Shown here one piece after another: positions 50,691-59,010 of a stretch of DNA of 64,000 bases. Within the stretch, counting starts at the first letter, position 1. Every line of letters begins with the position of its first letter. Location: contig CP060238.1 in NCBI GenBank assembly GCA_023898765.1, positions 1,240,001-1,304,000 of the forward strand. Reading direction: 5' to 3'. A model generated the notes under the pieces. The model was not told the origin of the DNA. It saw only the letters and a program-made list of their open reading frames with translations, and made no database searches. The position numbers and the translations under genes were made by a program. Source of the stretch: Rhodospirillales bacterium. GTDB lineage: Bacteria > Pseudomonadota > Alphaproteobacteria > Micavibrionales > Micavibrionaceae.

Positions 50691-50890
50691 TACTGAGGCT
50701 TATTGTCAGGCTTGAAGACAGACCCGCAATTCTCATCGTTTTTGACGGCGCGCCCGATTACTTCGTTGTAGACTCTCATTTTTTCTGCAGGATCGCTCAC
50801 ATACTCCATCGCTTTTGCGGCCGCGCGGAATGCGTTCACGCGGTGCGCGATGGGGGCGTATTTATCCTTATCTGACGCTTTGTTTTCCAT
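50690..50890 (-). CDS. Small hypothetical protein
   Basis: 66 residues from ATG 50890 (MENKASDKDKYAPIAHRV), helical, with one Cys near the end. Starts at 50905 or 50926 are also in frame. A TTGACA lies about 30 bases upstream on the minus strand. No family was recognised. Confidence 0.5.
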   Translation of the reverse strand: MENKASDKDKYAPIAHRVNAFRAAAKAMEYVSDPAEKMRVYNEVIGRAVKNDENCGSVFKPDNKPQ

Positions 50891-50940
50891 AGTGTTCACA
50901 ATCATATCTTTCTGCACGATTGTCAATCTTAAAATTTTTG

Positions 50941-50970
50941 TTGCAAATTGGAAAGAATCTTCTTTATAGT
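50941..50970 (+). promoter_or_regulatory. Putative promoter of the 95-residue protein gene
   Basis: TTGCAA (50941-50946), an 18-base spacer and TATAGT (50965-50970), about 48 bases before the start at 51019. Confidence 0.5.
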
Positions 50971-51018
50971 TACGGAAAAGTATAATTAAACTTCAGAAAA
51001 TAAAAAGGATGACGCAAA

Positions 51019-51306
51019 ATGTCGTATAAAGACGAAAATGACCACATATTTGATCCTCACAGCTCTATTTCTATGATTGCGGGTAAAGGAGGGTTAACGG
51101 TTGATTGGAAAAGTGTGAATGATGGAAGGGGCTTTCAGGCTGTTTTGAAAACTCCTGACAATCGTGTGGAGGCTGTAATTGATGTTCCCAATATTTCTAT
51201 CTCGCACGCTCCTGCCGATACATCAGAGTGCACGGCTTTGGCTGCGAAAACCGTTAAAAACTATCAGGCCCGCACTGCAACTGCACCTGGTCCTGTTGTA
51301 AAATAG
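51019..51306 (+). CDS. Small hypothetical protein
   Basis: 95 residues with AAAGGATG before the start. A beta-rich pattern (SISMIAGKGGLTVDWKSV; GFQAVLKTPDNRVEAVIDVP) is visible and there is no signal peptide. No family was recognised. It has its own promoter and a weak terminator downstream. Codon use is more A+T-rich than its neighbours. Confidence 0.6.
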   Translation: MSYKDENDHIFDPHSSISMIAGKGGLTVDWKSVNDGRGFQAVLKTPDNRVEAVIDVPNISISHAPADTSECTALAAKTVKNYQARTATAPGPVVK

Positions 51307-51316
51307 CCTCCAGAAA

Positions 51317-51335
51317 GGGCTTTTTAGCCCGTTTT
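51317..51335 (+). terminator. Weak terminator hairpin
   Basis: GGGCT (51317-51321) and AGCCC (51326-51330) with a 4-T loop, then GTTTT. It follows the 95-residue gene and overlaps the cobT stop on the other strand. Confidence 0.5.
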
Positions 51336-53238
51336 ATCTGGTCTTTCTTTCATCCAGATGGAAGAGGTTTTCGAGCCGTTTGACGAGCGCTTCGGCCAGT
51401 TCGTCCGCGTCGGCGATGGTCATGGCGCGGGCGTAGTAGCGCCCCACGTCGTGGCCGATCCCGATGGCGCTGAGTTCCACCTGTCCCAGTCCTTCGACCC
51501 ACGCGATGACGGTGCGCAGGTCCCGCTCCAGGATATTGGAGAGATTGACGGACAGTGTGGAATCGTCCACCGGCGCGCCGTCTGAAATAACGATCAGGAT
51601 TTTGCGGGCTTCGGGCCTGCGGGCGAGGCGGTTATGCGCCCAGGCGAGGGCTTCGCCGTCTATGTTTTCCTTCAGCAATCCTTCTTTGAGCATCAGGCCG
51701 ATATTCTTGCGGGCGCGGCGCAGGGGGGCGTCGGCGGCCTTATAGATGATATGGCGCAAATCGTTCAGGCGGCCCGGATGAGGCGGGCGGCCGTTTTCGA
51801 TCCACAGTTCGCGGGCGCGTCCGCCTTTCCATGCCCGCGTGGTGAATCCCAGGATTTCGACCTTGACTCCGCAGCGCTCCAGCGTGCGGGCGAGGATATC
51901 CGTGCAGACCGCGGCAATGGCAATGGGGCGCCCGCGCATGGAGCCGGAATTGTCGATCAAAAGGGTGACCACGGTATCGCGGAAATTGGTGTCGCGCTCC
52001 TGTTTGAAACTCATGGGGACGGTGGGGTTGGCGACCACGCGGGCGAGGCGGGCGCAGTCGATATAGCCTTCGTCCTGGTCGAATTTCCAGGAGCGCTGCT
52101 GGCGGGCCATGAGCTTTCTTTGGAGCCGGTTGGCGAGCTTGCCGATGACACCGTGCAAATGGGCGAGCTGCTGGTCCAGCATTTGGCGCAGGCGCATCAG
52201 TTCCTCCGGGTCGGCGAGGTCTTCGGCCTTGACGACTTCGTCGAATTTTTCCGTGTAAATGACATACTCGCCGCCGGAAGAGAGGGAGGATTTTTCGAAA
52301 TGTTTCTGGCGCGCATCGCCGGACATTTCGGCGTCTTCATCCGTTGCGGAGCCGTCTTCGTCCGTATCTTCCGTGCCGGCGGCAGAATTGTTTTCTTCGC
52401 TGCCGTCGTCTTCGCTTTCCGCTGCCGCTGCCGCTGCCGCTGCGCTTTCGGCTTGCTCTTCCGTGCCGTTTTCACCGCCTTCCTGTTCGGATTCGCCGTC
52501 TTCGGCGGTTTCTTCTGTTTTTTCGCTTTCTCCCGTTTCGCCCGCGCTCAGGCCGATTTCCCGTAGAAGCTTTTTGGAAAGCTCTGCGAAGGCTTTTTGG
52601 TCGTGGATATTATCCCCCTCACCCTGCGCTTCCCGGCGATTCCCTCTTCCTGCGGGGGAGAGGGGGGCAAAAAATTCAGATAGTGAACAGCCCAGCTTTT
52701 CCTCCACCCACGGGGTCCACAACTCGAAAAGGGGGCGCAGGCTTTCGGGGACGGGCTCTTCCGTGAGCGCAACGCGCGTCAGGGCGTGCAGGGCGTCGGC
52801 GATATTGCTGTCTTCGCGGCGCTCTATCCGGTCGTAACCCAGACGCTTTCCCTTGTCTTCCAGCAGGCGGCCCAGGTTTTGCGCAACGCCCTGCATCTGA
52901 AGCGCGCCGATGGCTTCGCATCTGGCCTGTTCCATGGCGTCGAACGCGGCGGCGGCGGTGAGGGCCATCGGCGCGTTTTCAAGGTGCAGGTGCGGGGCGT
53001 GATGTTTCAGGCGCAGGGCTCTGGAATCGGCGCTTCCGCGCAAAAGGGCCTTTTCCTCCGGGGGTATGTCCCGCGAGGGCAGGGGCAGGCGCGCCGCTTT
53101 TTTGTCCGGGCGGGCGGGCGCTTCCGGTTTTTCGCCGGCGGTATAGGTCACATCCAGATTCTTTTTGCCCGCGAGCGCCCGCAGCGCCGCCGCCGTGGCT
53201 GTTTTGAATTTTTCGTTCCGGTCGGTTGTTTTATCCAT
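51334..53238 (-). CDS. cobT: Cobaltochelatase subunit CobT, carrying a repeat insertion
   Basis: 634 residues from ATG 53238. CobT is the MIDAS/von Willebrand A subunit of the aerobic CobNST cobalt chelatase. The N-terminal domain is followed by a long acidic Glu/Ala/Ser-rich stretch (about 225-310) and the C-terminal VWA domain with the MIDAS motif LLIDNSGSMRG. About 18 residues (APLSPAGRGNRREAQGEG, about 190-208) are encoded by a family B repeat, in frame. cobS lies 0.8 kb upstream; no cobN or other cobalamin genes are present. Confidence 0.93.
   Translation of the reverse strand: MDKTTDRNEKFKTATAAALRALAGKKNLDVTYTAGEKPEAPARPDKKAARLPLPSRDIPPEEKALLRGSADSRALRLKHHAPHLHLENAPMALTAAAAFDAMEQARCEAIGALQMQGVAQNLGRLLEDKGKRLGYDRIERREDSNIADALHALTRVALTEEPVPESLRPLFELWTPWVEEKLGCSLSEFFAPLSPAGRGNRREAQGEGDNIHDQKAFAELSKKLLREIGLSAGETGESEKTEETAEDGESEQEGGENGTEEQAESAAAAAAAAESEDDGSEENNSAAGTEDTDEDGSATDEDAEMSGDARQKHFEKSSLSSGGEYVIYTEKFDEVVKAEDLADPEELMRLRQMLDQQLAHLHGVIGKLANRLQRKLMARQQRSWKFDQDEGYIDCARLARVVANPTVPMSFKQERDTNFRDTVVTLLIDNSGSMRGRPIAIAAVCTDILARTLERCGVKVEILGFTTRAWKGGRARELWIENGRPPHPGRLNDLRHIIYKAADAPLRRARKNIGLMLKEGLLKENIDGEALAWAHNRLARRPEARKILIVISDGAPVDDSTLSVNLSNILERDLRTVIAWVEGLGQVELSAIGIGHDVGRYYARAMTIADADELAEALVKRLENLFHLDERKTR
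52614..52667 (-). repeat. Family B palindromic repeat inside cobT
   Basis: 54 bp: CCCCCTCACCCTGCGC...GGGGGAGAGGGGGG on the plus strand, with an inner TTCCCGGCGATTCCC. It is read in frame on the minus strand, with GGT-GAG-GGG avoiding the TGA inside the motif, as in mtaB. Confidence 0.83.
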
Positions 53239-53325
53239 GTCTGTTTTTAACACGAAGACCGGGAAGAACGCACGAATATCACGAAATTTTCTTTTTTCGT
53301 TTCACTCCGGGGATTCTTCCTCCTC

Positions 53326-53467
53326 GTCATCCCGGCCCCTCTTCGTCATCCTGGTCCCTCCTCGTCATCCCGGTCCCTCTTTGTCATCCCGGCGAAAGCC
53401 GGGATCCATTGAATATTTCCGTTAAACCGCATGGATCCCGGATCGCGCTTCGCTTGTCCGGGATAAC
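53326..53467. repeat. Family A copy preceded by three 19-bp tandem units
   Basis: GTCATCCC/T-GG-type half sites start at 53326, 53345, 53364 and 53383, a period of 19 bp. The last begins a complete 85-bp family A element ending GGGATAAC at 53467. The region 53239-53606 holds this, a short CACGAAG-type half element near 53248-53290, and A+T-rich sequence before the next gene. Confidence 0.8.
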
Positions 53468-53606
53468 GAAAAAAGAGAAACCCCTGACACCTTTCGCGTC
53501 CTTGACGTGAAAAACCTTCCTAAAACTATTTTACGAAAAAGCTTGATTTTTTTTACATATCGCTTAGTTTGTTAGCATTCTGGTTGAAATAAAGGGGGTT
53601 TTTGAG

Positions 53607-53948
53607 ATGTTACCTGATAATATCCGGGCTACGGTTGGTGTGAGTTTGGTTGCGACTTTATCTGTGGCTTTTTTTACCGCAGGCGCGGCTTTGCAGAGTG
53701 CCTTAACAGATATTGACACTAAAGTTTCTCCTCTGACAAAAGCGCAGGCGGCGGATGGGTCATGGACTTTGGAAACGGCTTGTCGTCTGGACTTGCCCGA
53801 GATTACCGTGGATCTGGAAAAATCGTATAAAGAAGCAGCAGGGCCCCAACGCGAAAAGATTCCCGCTTTGATTTCAGGGTTTGATGAGGATAGCGGCAGA
53901 TGCTACATAGAGACCGTATCCAAACCCAGACCTCCGTCTCAAGGTTAA
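53607..53948 (+). CDS. Small exported or membrane-anchored hypothetical protein
   Basis: 113 residues with AAAGGGGG upstream of the ATG. A hydrophobic segment (about 10-30, VGVSLVATLSVAFFTAGAAL) is a signal peptide or anchor. The rest has two Cys (TACRLDL, GRCYIET) that could pair. No family was recognised. Confidence 0.6.
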   Translation: MLPDNIRATVGVSLVATLSVAFFTAGAALQSALTDIDTKVSPLTKAQAADGSWTLETACRLDLPEITVDLEKSYKEAAGPQREKIPALISGFDEDSGRCYIETVSKPRPPSQG

Positions 53949-53957
53949 ACAAAATAC

Positions 53958-54062
53958 GTCATTGCGAGCGCCCGCAGGGAGCGCGGCAATCCGGCAAAAA
54001 CTTTGGATTTCTTCCTCCGCCTCCGGCGGGGGCAGGCTTGGCTTCGCTTCCGCGCAAGGACG
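53958..54062. repeat. Family A-like repeat (GTCATTGCGAG type)
   Basis: GTCATTGCGAGCG...GCGGCAATCC at one end and GGCTTCGCTTCCGCGCAAGGACGA at the other, with an inner GCCTCCGGCGGGGGC. It is more diverged than other copies. It lies between the small exported protein and the cobS end. Confidence 0.65.
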
Positions 54063-54064
54063 AT

Positions 54065-55090
54065 CTATGGTTTTTCCAGAATTTCCACGCCGAAACATCT
54101 CTGGTAATACTCGGCGATAACGGGCCATTCCATTTCGTCGCATTTGTTCAGGAAGCTGAATTTGAAGGCGAGGTCGCGGTTGCCGAAAATCTGCGTGTTC
54201 TCGGCCCAGGCTAGGACGGTCCGCGGGGACATGAGGGTGGACAGGTCCCCGTTGATAAAGCCCTGCCGCGTCAGGCCGGCCAGCCGGACCATGGCGCTCA
54301 CGGTTTCTTTGCCTTCTTTGGTGTCGAAGTCCGGCAGCTTGGCCAGCACGATCCCTTCCTCCGTGTCGTGGGGGAGGTAGTTGAGCTGTACTACGACGTT
54401 CCAGCGGTCCATCTGGCCCTGGTTGATCTGCTGCGTGCCGTGATACAGGCCGCTGGTGTCGCCCAGGCCGATGGTGTTGGCCGTGGCGAAGAGGCGGAAA
54501 GCCGGATGCGGGCGGATAATCAGGTTCTGGTCCAGCAGGGTGAGGCGGCCTTCGGCCTCCAGAATGCGCTGGATTACGAACATCACGTCGGGCCGTCCGG
54601 CGTCATATTCGTCGAAGACGAGGGCCACAGGGTTCTGGACCGACCAGGGCAACAGCCCTTCTTTCCATTCCGTGATCTGTTTGCCTTCCTTGATGGAGAT
54701 CATGTCCTTGCCCAGAAGGTCGATCCGGCTGACATGGGAATCCAGGTTGATCCGCACGCAGGGCCAGTTCAGCCGCGCGGCGACCTGTTCGATATGGGTG
54801 GATTTCCCGGTGCCGTGATAGCCGTGGATCATGACGCGGCGGTTATGCGCGAATCCTGCCAGAATGGCCATGGTCGTGTTATGGTCGAACCGGTATGTGG
54901 GGTCGGCGTCCGGCACGTTCGGATGGTCGTTTCTAAAGCCCGGCACTTTCCAGTCGACATCCAGCCCGAAAGTCTCCCGCACGTCATATTTCGTATCGGG
55001 GATGGAGGTGTATTTTTCTTCGCTGCCCACGACCTTGGTGATGTCGAAGGAGGAGGACATGGGTTCGCTGTCTTTGATTTTTTCAGGCAT
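54065..55090 (-). CDS. cobS: Cobaltochelatase subunit CobS
   Basis: 341 residues with AGGAAGG before the ATG. AAA+ ATPase that forms a hexamer with CobT and drives CobN-dependent cobalt insertion into hydrogenobyrinate diamide. N-terminal KYDVRETFGLDVDWKVPGFR, Walker A GYHGTGKS at 90-97, Walker B LVFDEYDAG and sensor LFATANTIGLGD. It is in the same orientation as cobT. Confidence 0.95.
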   Translation of the reverse strand: MPEKIKDSEPMSSSFDITKVVGSEEKYTSIPDTKYDVRETFGLDVDWKVPGFRNDHPNVPDADPTYRFDHNTTMAILAGFAHNRRVMIHGYHGTGKSTHIEQVAARLNWPCVRINLDSHVSRIDLLGKDMISIKEGKQITEWKEGLLPWSVQNPVALVFDEYDAGRPDVMFVIQRILEAEGRLTLLDQNLIIRPHPAFRLFATANTIGLGDTSGLYHGTQQINQGQMDRWNVVVQLNYLPHDTEEGIVLAKLPDFDTKEGKETVSAMVRLAGLTRQGFINGDLSTLMSPRTVLAWAENTQIFGNRDLAFKFSFLNKCDEMEWPVIAEYYQRCFGVEILEKP

Positions 55091-55102
55091 TTTTTCCTTC
55101 CT

Positions 55103-55184
55103 GTCATCCCGACCGACCGTAAGGGAGTGGAGGGATCTTATTGGGTTTATAAATTCAAGATCCCTCGACTACGCTCGGGGTGAC
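55103..55184. repeat. Family A palindromic repeat (cobS-dnaJ gap)
   Basis: 82 bp: GTCATCCCGACCGACCG...GAGGGATCTT and AAGATCCCTCGACTACGCTCGGGGTGAC. It fills most of the 107-bp gap. Confidence 0.86.
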
Positions 55185-55197
55185 AACTTGTTACATA

Positions 55198-55788
55198 CTA
55201 TTTCTCTATCTTTTCAAATTTTTCGTAGGCAATCTTTAAAATGGTATAGGCCATATTGATGCGCTTGAGAAGTTCTTCGGCTTCCGGGTCGTCCGGCCGC
55301 AGGTCGGGATGGTGCTTTTTGGCCAGTTCCTTGTAGCGTGTTTTGATAAGGCGCAGATCCACCGGCGGCGCCAGTCCCATGAGCGCGAGCGCCTCGAACT
55401 CCGGCGTGTTGTGCGGGCTTTCCGGCGGGGAGGTTTTTTCACGCTGCGGTTTTTTTTCCGTGAAGTGGTAGCTTTGCCAGGCGGTCTGGTAGAGCATTTC
55501 CTCCAGGGGGGCCTCCGGGTCATACCGCCATGTCGGGCGGTCGCCGTACTGGCTGCTCAGGATGTGGTTTTCGATTTCCTCCGGGTGCATGCCGGAGAAA
55601 AAATCCCACGCCCTGTTATATTCGCCGATATGGTCGGCGCAAAAGACGTAATATTCGCTTAAGGAGCGGTCTTTGGGGGCCTTGTGACACCCTTCCGCAG
55701 AGCAGCCGGGCATGTCGCAGGCATGCGTTTTTTCTTTCGACGCACCATCTTCAAATTCGGGAGACTTTGCTTTTAATCGGATCTTCGG
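55198..55788 (-). CDS. J-domain (DnaJ-like) protein
   Basis: 196 residues from ATG 55788. The N-terminal part has a Cys/His-containing segment (HACDMPGCSAEGCHKAPKDRS...YVFCADHIGEYNRAWDFF) that may bind metal. The C-terminal J domain (about 133-196) has VDLRLIKTRYKELAKKHHPDLRPD, with the HPD motif. It is a co-chaperone for a DnaK-type protein. It sits beside cobS and is divergent from bolA, 41 bp apart. Confidence 0.9.
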   Translation of the reverse strand, partial: PKIRLKAKSPEFEDGASKEKTHACDMPGCSAEGCHKAPKDRSLSEYYVFCADHIGEYNRAWDFFSGMHPEEIENHILSSQYGDRPTWRYDPEAPLEEMLYQTAWQSYHFTEKKPQREKTSPPESPHNTPEFEALALMGLAPPVDLRLIKTRYKELAKKHHPDLRPDDPEAEELLKRINMAYTILKIAYEKFEKIEK

Positions 55789-55829
55789 CATAATTCTACC
55801 AGTATACAATATATAAGGTTTTGAAACCT

Positions 55830-56099
55830 ATGACTTTGGCGCAAAAAATCCAAGAGATTCTTACGAAAGAACTCTCCCCCGATTTTCTGGAACTTCGCAA
55901 TGACAGCGCCCGGCACGTGGGGCATGCGGGGCATGACGGAAGTGGGGAGAGTCATTTCACGCTTCGAATCGTTTCGAGCCGTTTTGACGGGAAATCCAGG
56001 ATCGAACGCCAGCGCATGATCTTGAATCTGTTGCGCCGGGAAATGGACGGGCCGCTCCATGCCTTGTCGATCAAGGCTTTTAGCCCGAAAGAATGTTAG
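55830..56099 (+). CDS. bolA: BolA family protein
   Basis: 89 residues from ATG 55830. BolA proteins pair with monothiol glutaredoxins in iron handling. Seen: HVGHAGHDGSGESHFTLRIVSSRFDGKSRIERQRM and GPLHALSIKAFSPKE, the complete family signature, including His residues used for cluster binding. The short gap to the divergent J-domain gene must hold both promoters. Confidence 0.93.
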   Translation: MTLAQKIQEILTKELSPDFLELRNDSARHVGHAGHDGSGESHFTLRIVSSRFDGKSRIERQRMILNLLRREMDGPLHALSIKAFSPKEC

Positions 56100-56202
56100 A
56101 AAAGCATAATACACACTGCAAGGTTGCATTGTTTTTTATTCGTATATCCTTACGGTTGTATGAAGTGTTGTTCTGTCATTTTGTTTTATGGAAGGAGGCA
56201 GG

Positions 56203-56619
56203 ATGCCTGGGTATTATGCCAACGATGCTTGCGAGAGCGGGCACGAACTTAAAAGTACACTGGTTTCGCGGAACATTACGGTTCTTGACAAGCGCACGTC
56301 GGTCCGGCTGGAACCTGAAATGTGGCAGGCGTTGAAGGATATTTCGAACTACGAAAATTGTTCCATCCATGATCTTTGTTCGCTGATCAGTCTCAGGAAA
56401 GACAAGAAGACGTCTTTGACCGCGGCTATCCGGGTCTTTTTAATGTTATATTACAGGGCCTCGAGTACGGAAGAGGGGCACCGCCGCGCCGGTCATGGAA
56501 ATTTCAGGAACATGAAAATCCGGGCGGGCATGCCGCCGGATTGGGGGCGGCTGGAAACAGCGTTTAACGGGGCTTTTCAAAAATCCGGCAACGGAACCGG
56601 AAGGCGTCTGGCCGTTTAA
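56203..56619 (+). CDS. Ribbon-helix-helix domain protein
   Basis: 138 residues from ATG 56203, preceded by a strong AGGAGG. Residues about 22-88 (SRNITVLDKRTSVRLEPEMW...KTSLTAAIRVFLMLYYR) match the RHH_4-type DNA-binding domain of alphaproteobacteria (beta strand followed by two helices). The N- and C-termini are polar. It is a likely transcription regulator; its target is not apparent. Promoter-like A+T-rich DNA lies just upstream. Confidence 0.83.
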   Translation: MPGYYANDACESGHELKSTLVSRNITVLDKRTSVRLEPEMWQALKDISNYENCSIHDLCSLISLRKDKKTSLTAAIRVFLMLYYRASSTEEGHRRAGHGNFRNMKIRAGMPPDWGRLETAFNGAFQKSGNGTGRRLAV

Positions 56620-56676
56620 GCTAAGTCTGCGCAGTTATAGTGATTTGAGTTAAGAATCGGACATTTTTTCTATACC

Positions 56677-56758
56677 GTCATTCCCCGGATTGGCGTGGCC
56701 AATCCTAGGGGAGTCTATGGACTGCCCTGGAATCCGCTTCGCAAATTCGGGCAATGAC
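56677..56758. repeat. Family A-like palindromic repeat (before accA end)
   Basis: 82 bp: GTCATTCCCCGGATTGG...GGGGAGTC and the inverse end TCCGCTTCGCAAATTCGGGCAATGAC. More diverged inside. It lies between the convergent regulator gene and accA. Confidence 0.7.
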
Positions 56759-56770
56759 GGGGAATGATTT

Positions 56771-57715
56771 TTACGTGCGCCCCATGGCCAGGAATTTTTT
56801 CCGGCGGGCCTTTTTTAAGTCTTCACCGTTCCACGGGGAGAGTTTGGAGAGGGCTTTTTCAATCTGGGTTGAGACATTCTGAATGGTTTCCTCTCTCATG
56901 CGGTGGGCGCCGCCGACAGGTTCGGCAATGATGCCGTCGATCAGTTTCATTTTATAAAGGTCCTGCGCGGTCAGTTTCAGGGCCGCCGCGGCTTCGGGCG
57001 CGTAATCTCCGCTGCGCCAGAGAATGGAGGCGCAGCCTTCCGGTGAAATAACGGAATAAATGGCATGCTCCAGCATATAAATCTGGTCGGCGGTGGCGAT
57101 GGCTATGGCCCCGCCGGAGCCGCCTTCACCGATAATCACGGAGATAATGGGCACGCTGACATTCAGGCAGGTTTCGATGGAGCGGGCGATGGCTTCGGCC
57201 TGGCCGCGCTCTTCCGCGCCTCTTCCCGGGTAGGCGCCGGCCGTATCGACCAGCGTAATGATAGGCAGGTTGAATTGCTGCGCCATTTTCATCAGGCGCT
57301 GGGATTTGCGGTAACCTTCGGGCCGGGTCATGCCGAAATTATGCTTGATGCGGCTTTCGGTGTCGTGGCCGCGCTCATGTCCTATAATGACGACAGAGCG
57401 TCCCTTAAAGCGCCCGAGCCCGCCCAGGAGGGCGAGATCTTCGGCGAAGTTCCTGTCGCCGGCCAGCGGGGTGAAGTCTTCGATCATGGCCTCCACATAG
57501 TCCATGAAATGGGGCCTGTCCTGATGGCGGGCGACCTGCACTTTCTGGGCCGGGGTCAGCTTTTCGTAAGTCTGGTTCAGCAGTTTTGAGACTTTGTTTT
57601 GCATGCGGGAGATTTCTTCCGCGATATTGACGTCGGAATCGCTTTCCACGTTCCTGAGTTCGGAAATTTTACCTTCCAGTTCCAAAATGTTTTTTTCAAA
57701 GCCGAGTTGAGTCAT
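56771..57715 (-). CDS. accA: Acetyl-CoA carboxylase carboxyltransferase subunit alpha
   Basis: 314 residues, normal length. Forms malonyl-CoA with AccBCD. Seen: helical N-terminal LEGKISELR; RPHFMDYVEAMIEDFTPLAGDR, VVIIGHERGHDTE, GMTRPEGYRKSQRLMKMAQQF, LVDTAGAYPGRGAEERGQAEAIA, IIGEGGSGGAIAI, YSVISPEGCASILWR. No accD or folC is adjacent. Confidence 0.98.
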   Translation of the reverse strand: MTQLGFEKNILELEGKISELRNVESDSDVNIAEEISRMQNKVSKLLNQTYEKLTPAQKVQVARHQDRPHFMDYVEAMIEDFTPLAGDRNFAEDLALLGGLGRFKGRSVVIIGHERGHDTESRIKHNFGMTRPEGYRKSQRLMKMAQQFNLPIITLVDTAGAYPGRGAEERGQAEAIARSIETCLNVSVPIISVIIGEGGSGGAIAIATADQIYMLEHAIYSVISPEGCASILWRSGDYAPEAAAALKLTAQDLYKMKLIDGIIAEPVGGAHRMREETIQNVSTQIEKALSKLSPWNGEDLKKARRKKFLAMGRT

Positions 57716-57760
57716 CTGCTTTCAGCCTGTTATCCTTTGCGAAAACGGGAATATTTTTTA

Positions 57761-57916
57761 TAAACCACTAAGGACACAAAGACCACAAAGCACTCCGGAA
57801 ATAATCGCGCCGAAGGCGCAAAAAACAAAAGAATCAATACGCCGGAACATGCTTTATTGCGCTTCGCGCCTAGGTTTTTCTCGATTTCTTCGTGTCCTTA
57901 GTGTCCTTGGTGTTTA
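57761..57916. repeat. Family C palindromic repeat (copy 6)
   Basis: 156 bp with arms AAACCACTAAGGACACAAAG and CTTCGTGTCCTTAGTGTCC...GTTTAA. The inner CCGGAA and GCGCCGAAGGCGC pieces echo copy 1 (CTCCGGAAGAA...GCCGAGGGCGC), so copies 1 and 6 are closest relatives. It lies between accA and the xerD operon. Confidence 0.88.
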
Positions 57917-57938
57917 AAAACAAAACTGCTCTTTACGG

Positions 57939-57977
57939 TAAAAATCAGGCAGGGGACGTAAATCACCTCTGCCTGAT
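57939..57977 (-). terminator. Terminator after xerD
   Basis: ATCAGGCAG (57944-57952) and CTGCCTGAT (57969-57977) pair, with a further GG/CC. On the minus strand TTTTT (A-run 57939-57943) follows. Confidence 0.85.
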
Positions 57978-58009
57978 GGAATAAAGTTAACGGACGGCCC
58001 GGGCGGCGG

Positions 58010-59008
58010 CTAGCGCTGCGCCCCGGCTGCTTTTTTAGAGATGGGATGCTTGTCTTCCACCGTCTCTTTAAGCCCTTCACCGACAAGGTGCGTGTAAATC
58101 TGCGTTGTGGCGATGTCGGCATGTCCCAGCATTTTCTGAACGGAGCGCAGGTCTGCGCCGTTGCTCAGGAGGTGCGTGGCGAAAGCGTGACGCAGGATGT
58201 GCGGGCTTACGCGGCCTTCCTCGACCTCTGCGGCACGCGCCAGATCCTTCAGGAGCTGGGCAAAACGCTGGCGGGTCAAATGTCCGCTTTCGGAGGTGCG
58301 GGACGGGAAGACCCACTGGGCCTGCGTTCCGTTGTCCTCTGGGCTGATAAACTGTGTGCGGACGCCCAGATAGCTGTTGATCGCTTTTTGCGCCTGGTCG
58401 GAAATCGGCACCATGCGCTCGCGTCCGCCTTTTCCGTCAACGGTCAGGAATTGCGTTTCTTCGCCGATGGCAGACAGGGGCAATCCGACCAGTTCGGAAA
58501 CGCGCAGGCCCGTTGCGTACAGCATTTCCAGCAGGCAGACAAGACGGACGCTTTCCGCGCCGCCGTTTTCTGCGGCTGTCTTGATGAGGTGGGAAACCTC
58601 GGACTGGCTCAGCGTTTTCGGCAGTGTCCGGCCCTGTTTCGGGCTTTCGATTGTCGATGTCGGGTCGTCCTGACGGATATTTTCGGAGTTCAGATAGCGG
58701 TAGAACTGGCGCAGGGCGGACAGGCGCCGGGCGACGGTTCTGACGGCGATCTGGGATTTGTTTTTGCCTTTGACATGAATTTTGTTGCCCAGATAGTCGA
58801 TATAGGCTTTCAGGTCATCCGTGGATGCCCTGTCGATATCGGTGTTGAGGTTTTCACGCAAATACAGGCTGACATCCGCCAGATCCCGCCAGTAGGCGTG
58901 ACGCGTGTTCAGCGCGGCCCCGCGCTCTGTTGTCAGCATATCCAGAAATCCATCCACAGAAGGATGAAGATCCGGTTTTGGTAGTTTTGGACGACCTGGA
59001 CGACCCAT
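58010..59008 (-). CDS. xerD: Tyrosine recombinase XerD
   Basis: 332 residues, slightly longer than usual because of an N-terminal extension. Resolves chromosome dimers at dif with XerC and FtsK. Catalytic set visible: Arg169 (ATGLRVSELVGL), Lys193 (DGKGGRERMVPI), His270 and Arg273 (SPHILRHAFATHLL), His296 (LGHADIATTQIYTHLV) and Tyr305. It ends before a terminator and starts 2 bp after the large secreted-protein gene, so the two are coupled. Confidence 0.92.
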   Translation of the reverse strand: MGRPGRPKLPKPDLHPSVDGFLDMLTTERGAALNTRHAYWRDLADVSLYLRENLNTDIDRASTDDLKAYIDYLGNKIHVKGKNKSQIAVRTVARRLSALRQFYRYLNSENIRQDDPTSTIESPKQGRTLPKTLSQSEVSHLIKTAAENGGAESVRLVCLLEMLYATGLRVSELVGLPLSAIGEETQFLTVDGKGGRERMVPISDQAQKAINSYLGVRTQFISPEDNGTQAQWVFPSRTSESGHLTRQRFAQLLKDLARAAEVEEGRVSPHILRHAFATHLLSNGADLRSVQKMLGHADIATTQIYTHLVGEGLKETVEDKHPISKKAAGAQR

Positions 59009-59010
59009 TT

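Noticed and set aside
53326..53467. CRISPR array
   Set aside because: The 19-bp units are directly contiguous with no unique spacers, and they are family A repeat ends. No cas genes lie nearby.
58010..59008. Phage or integron integrase
   Set aside because: The sequence matches XerD, its neighbours are housekeeping genes, and there are no attachment sites or phage genes around it.
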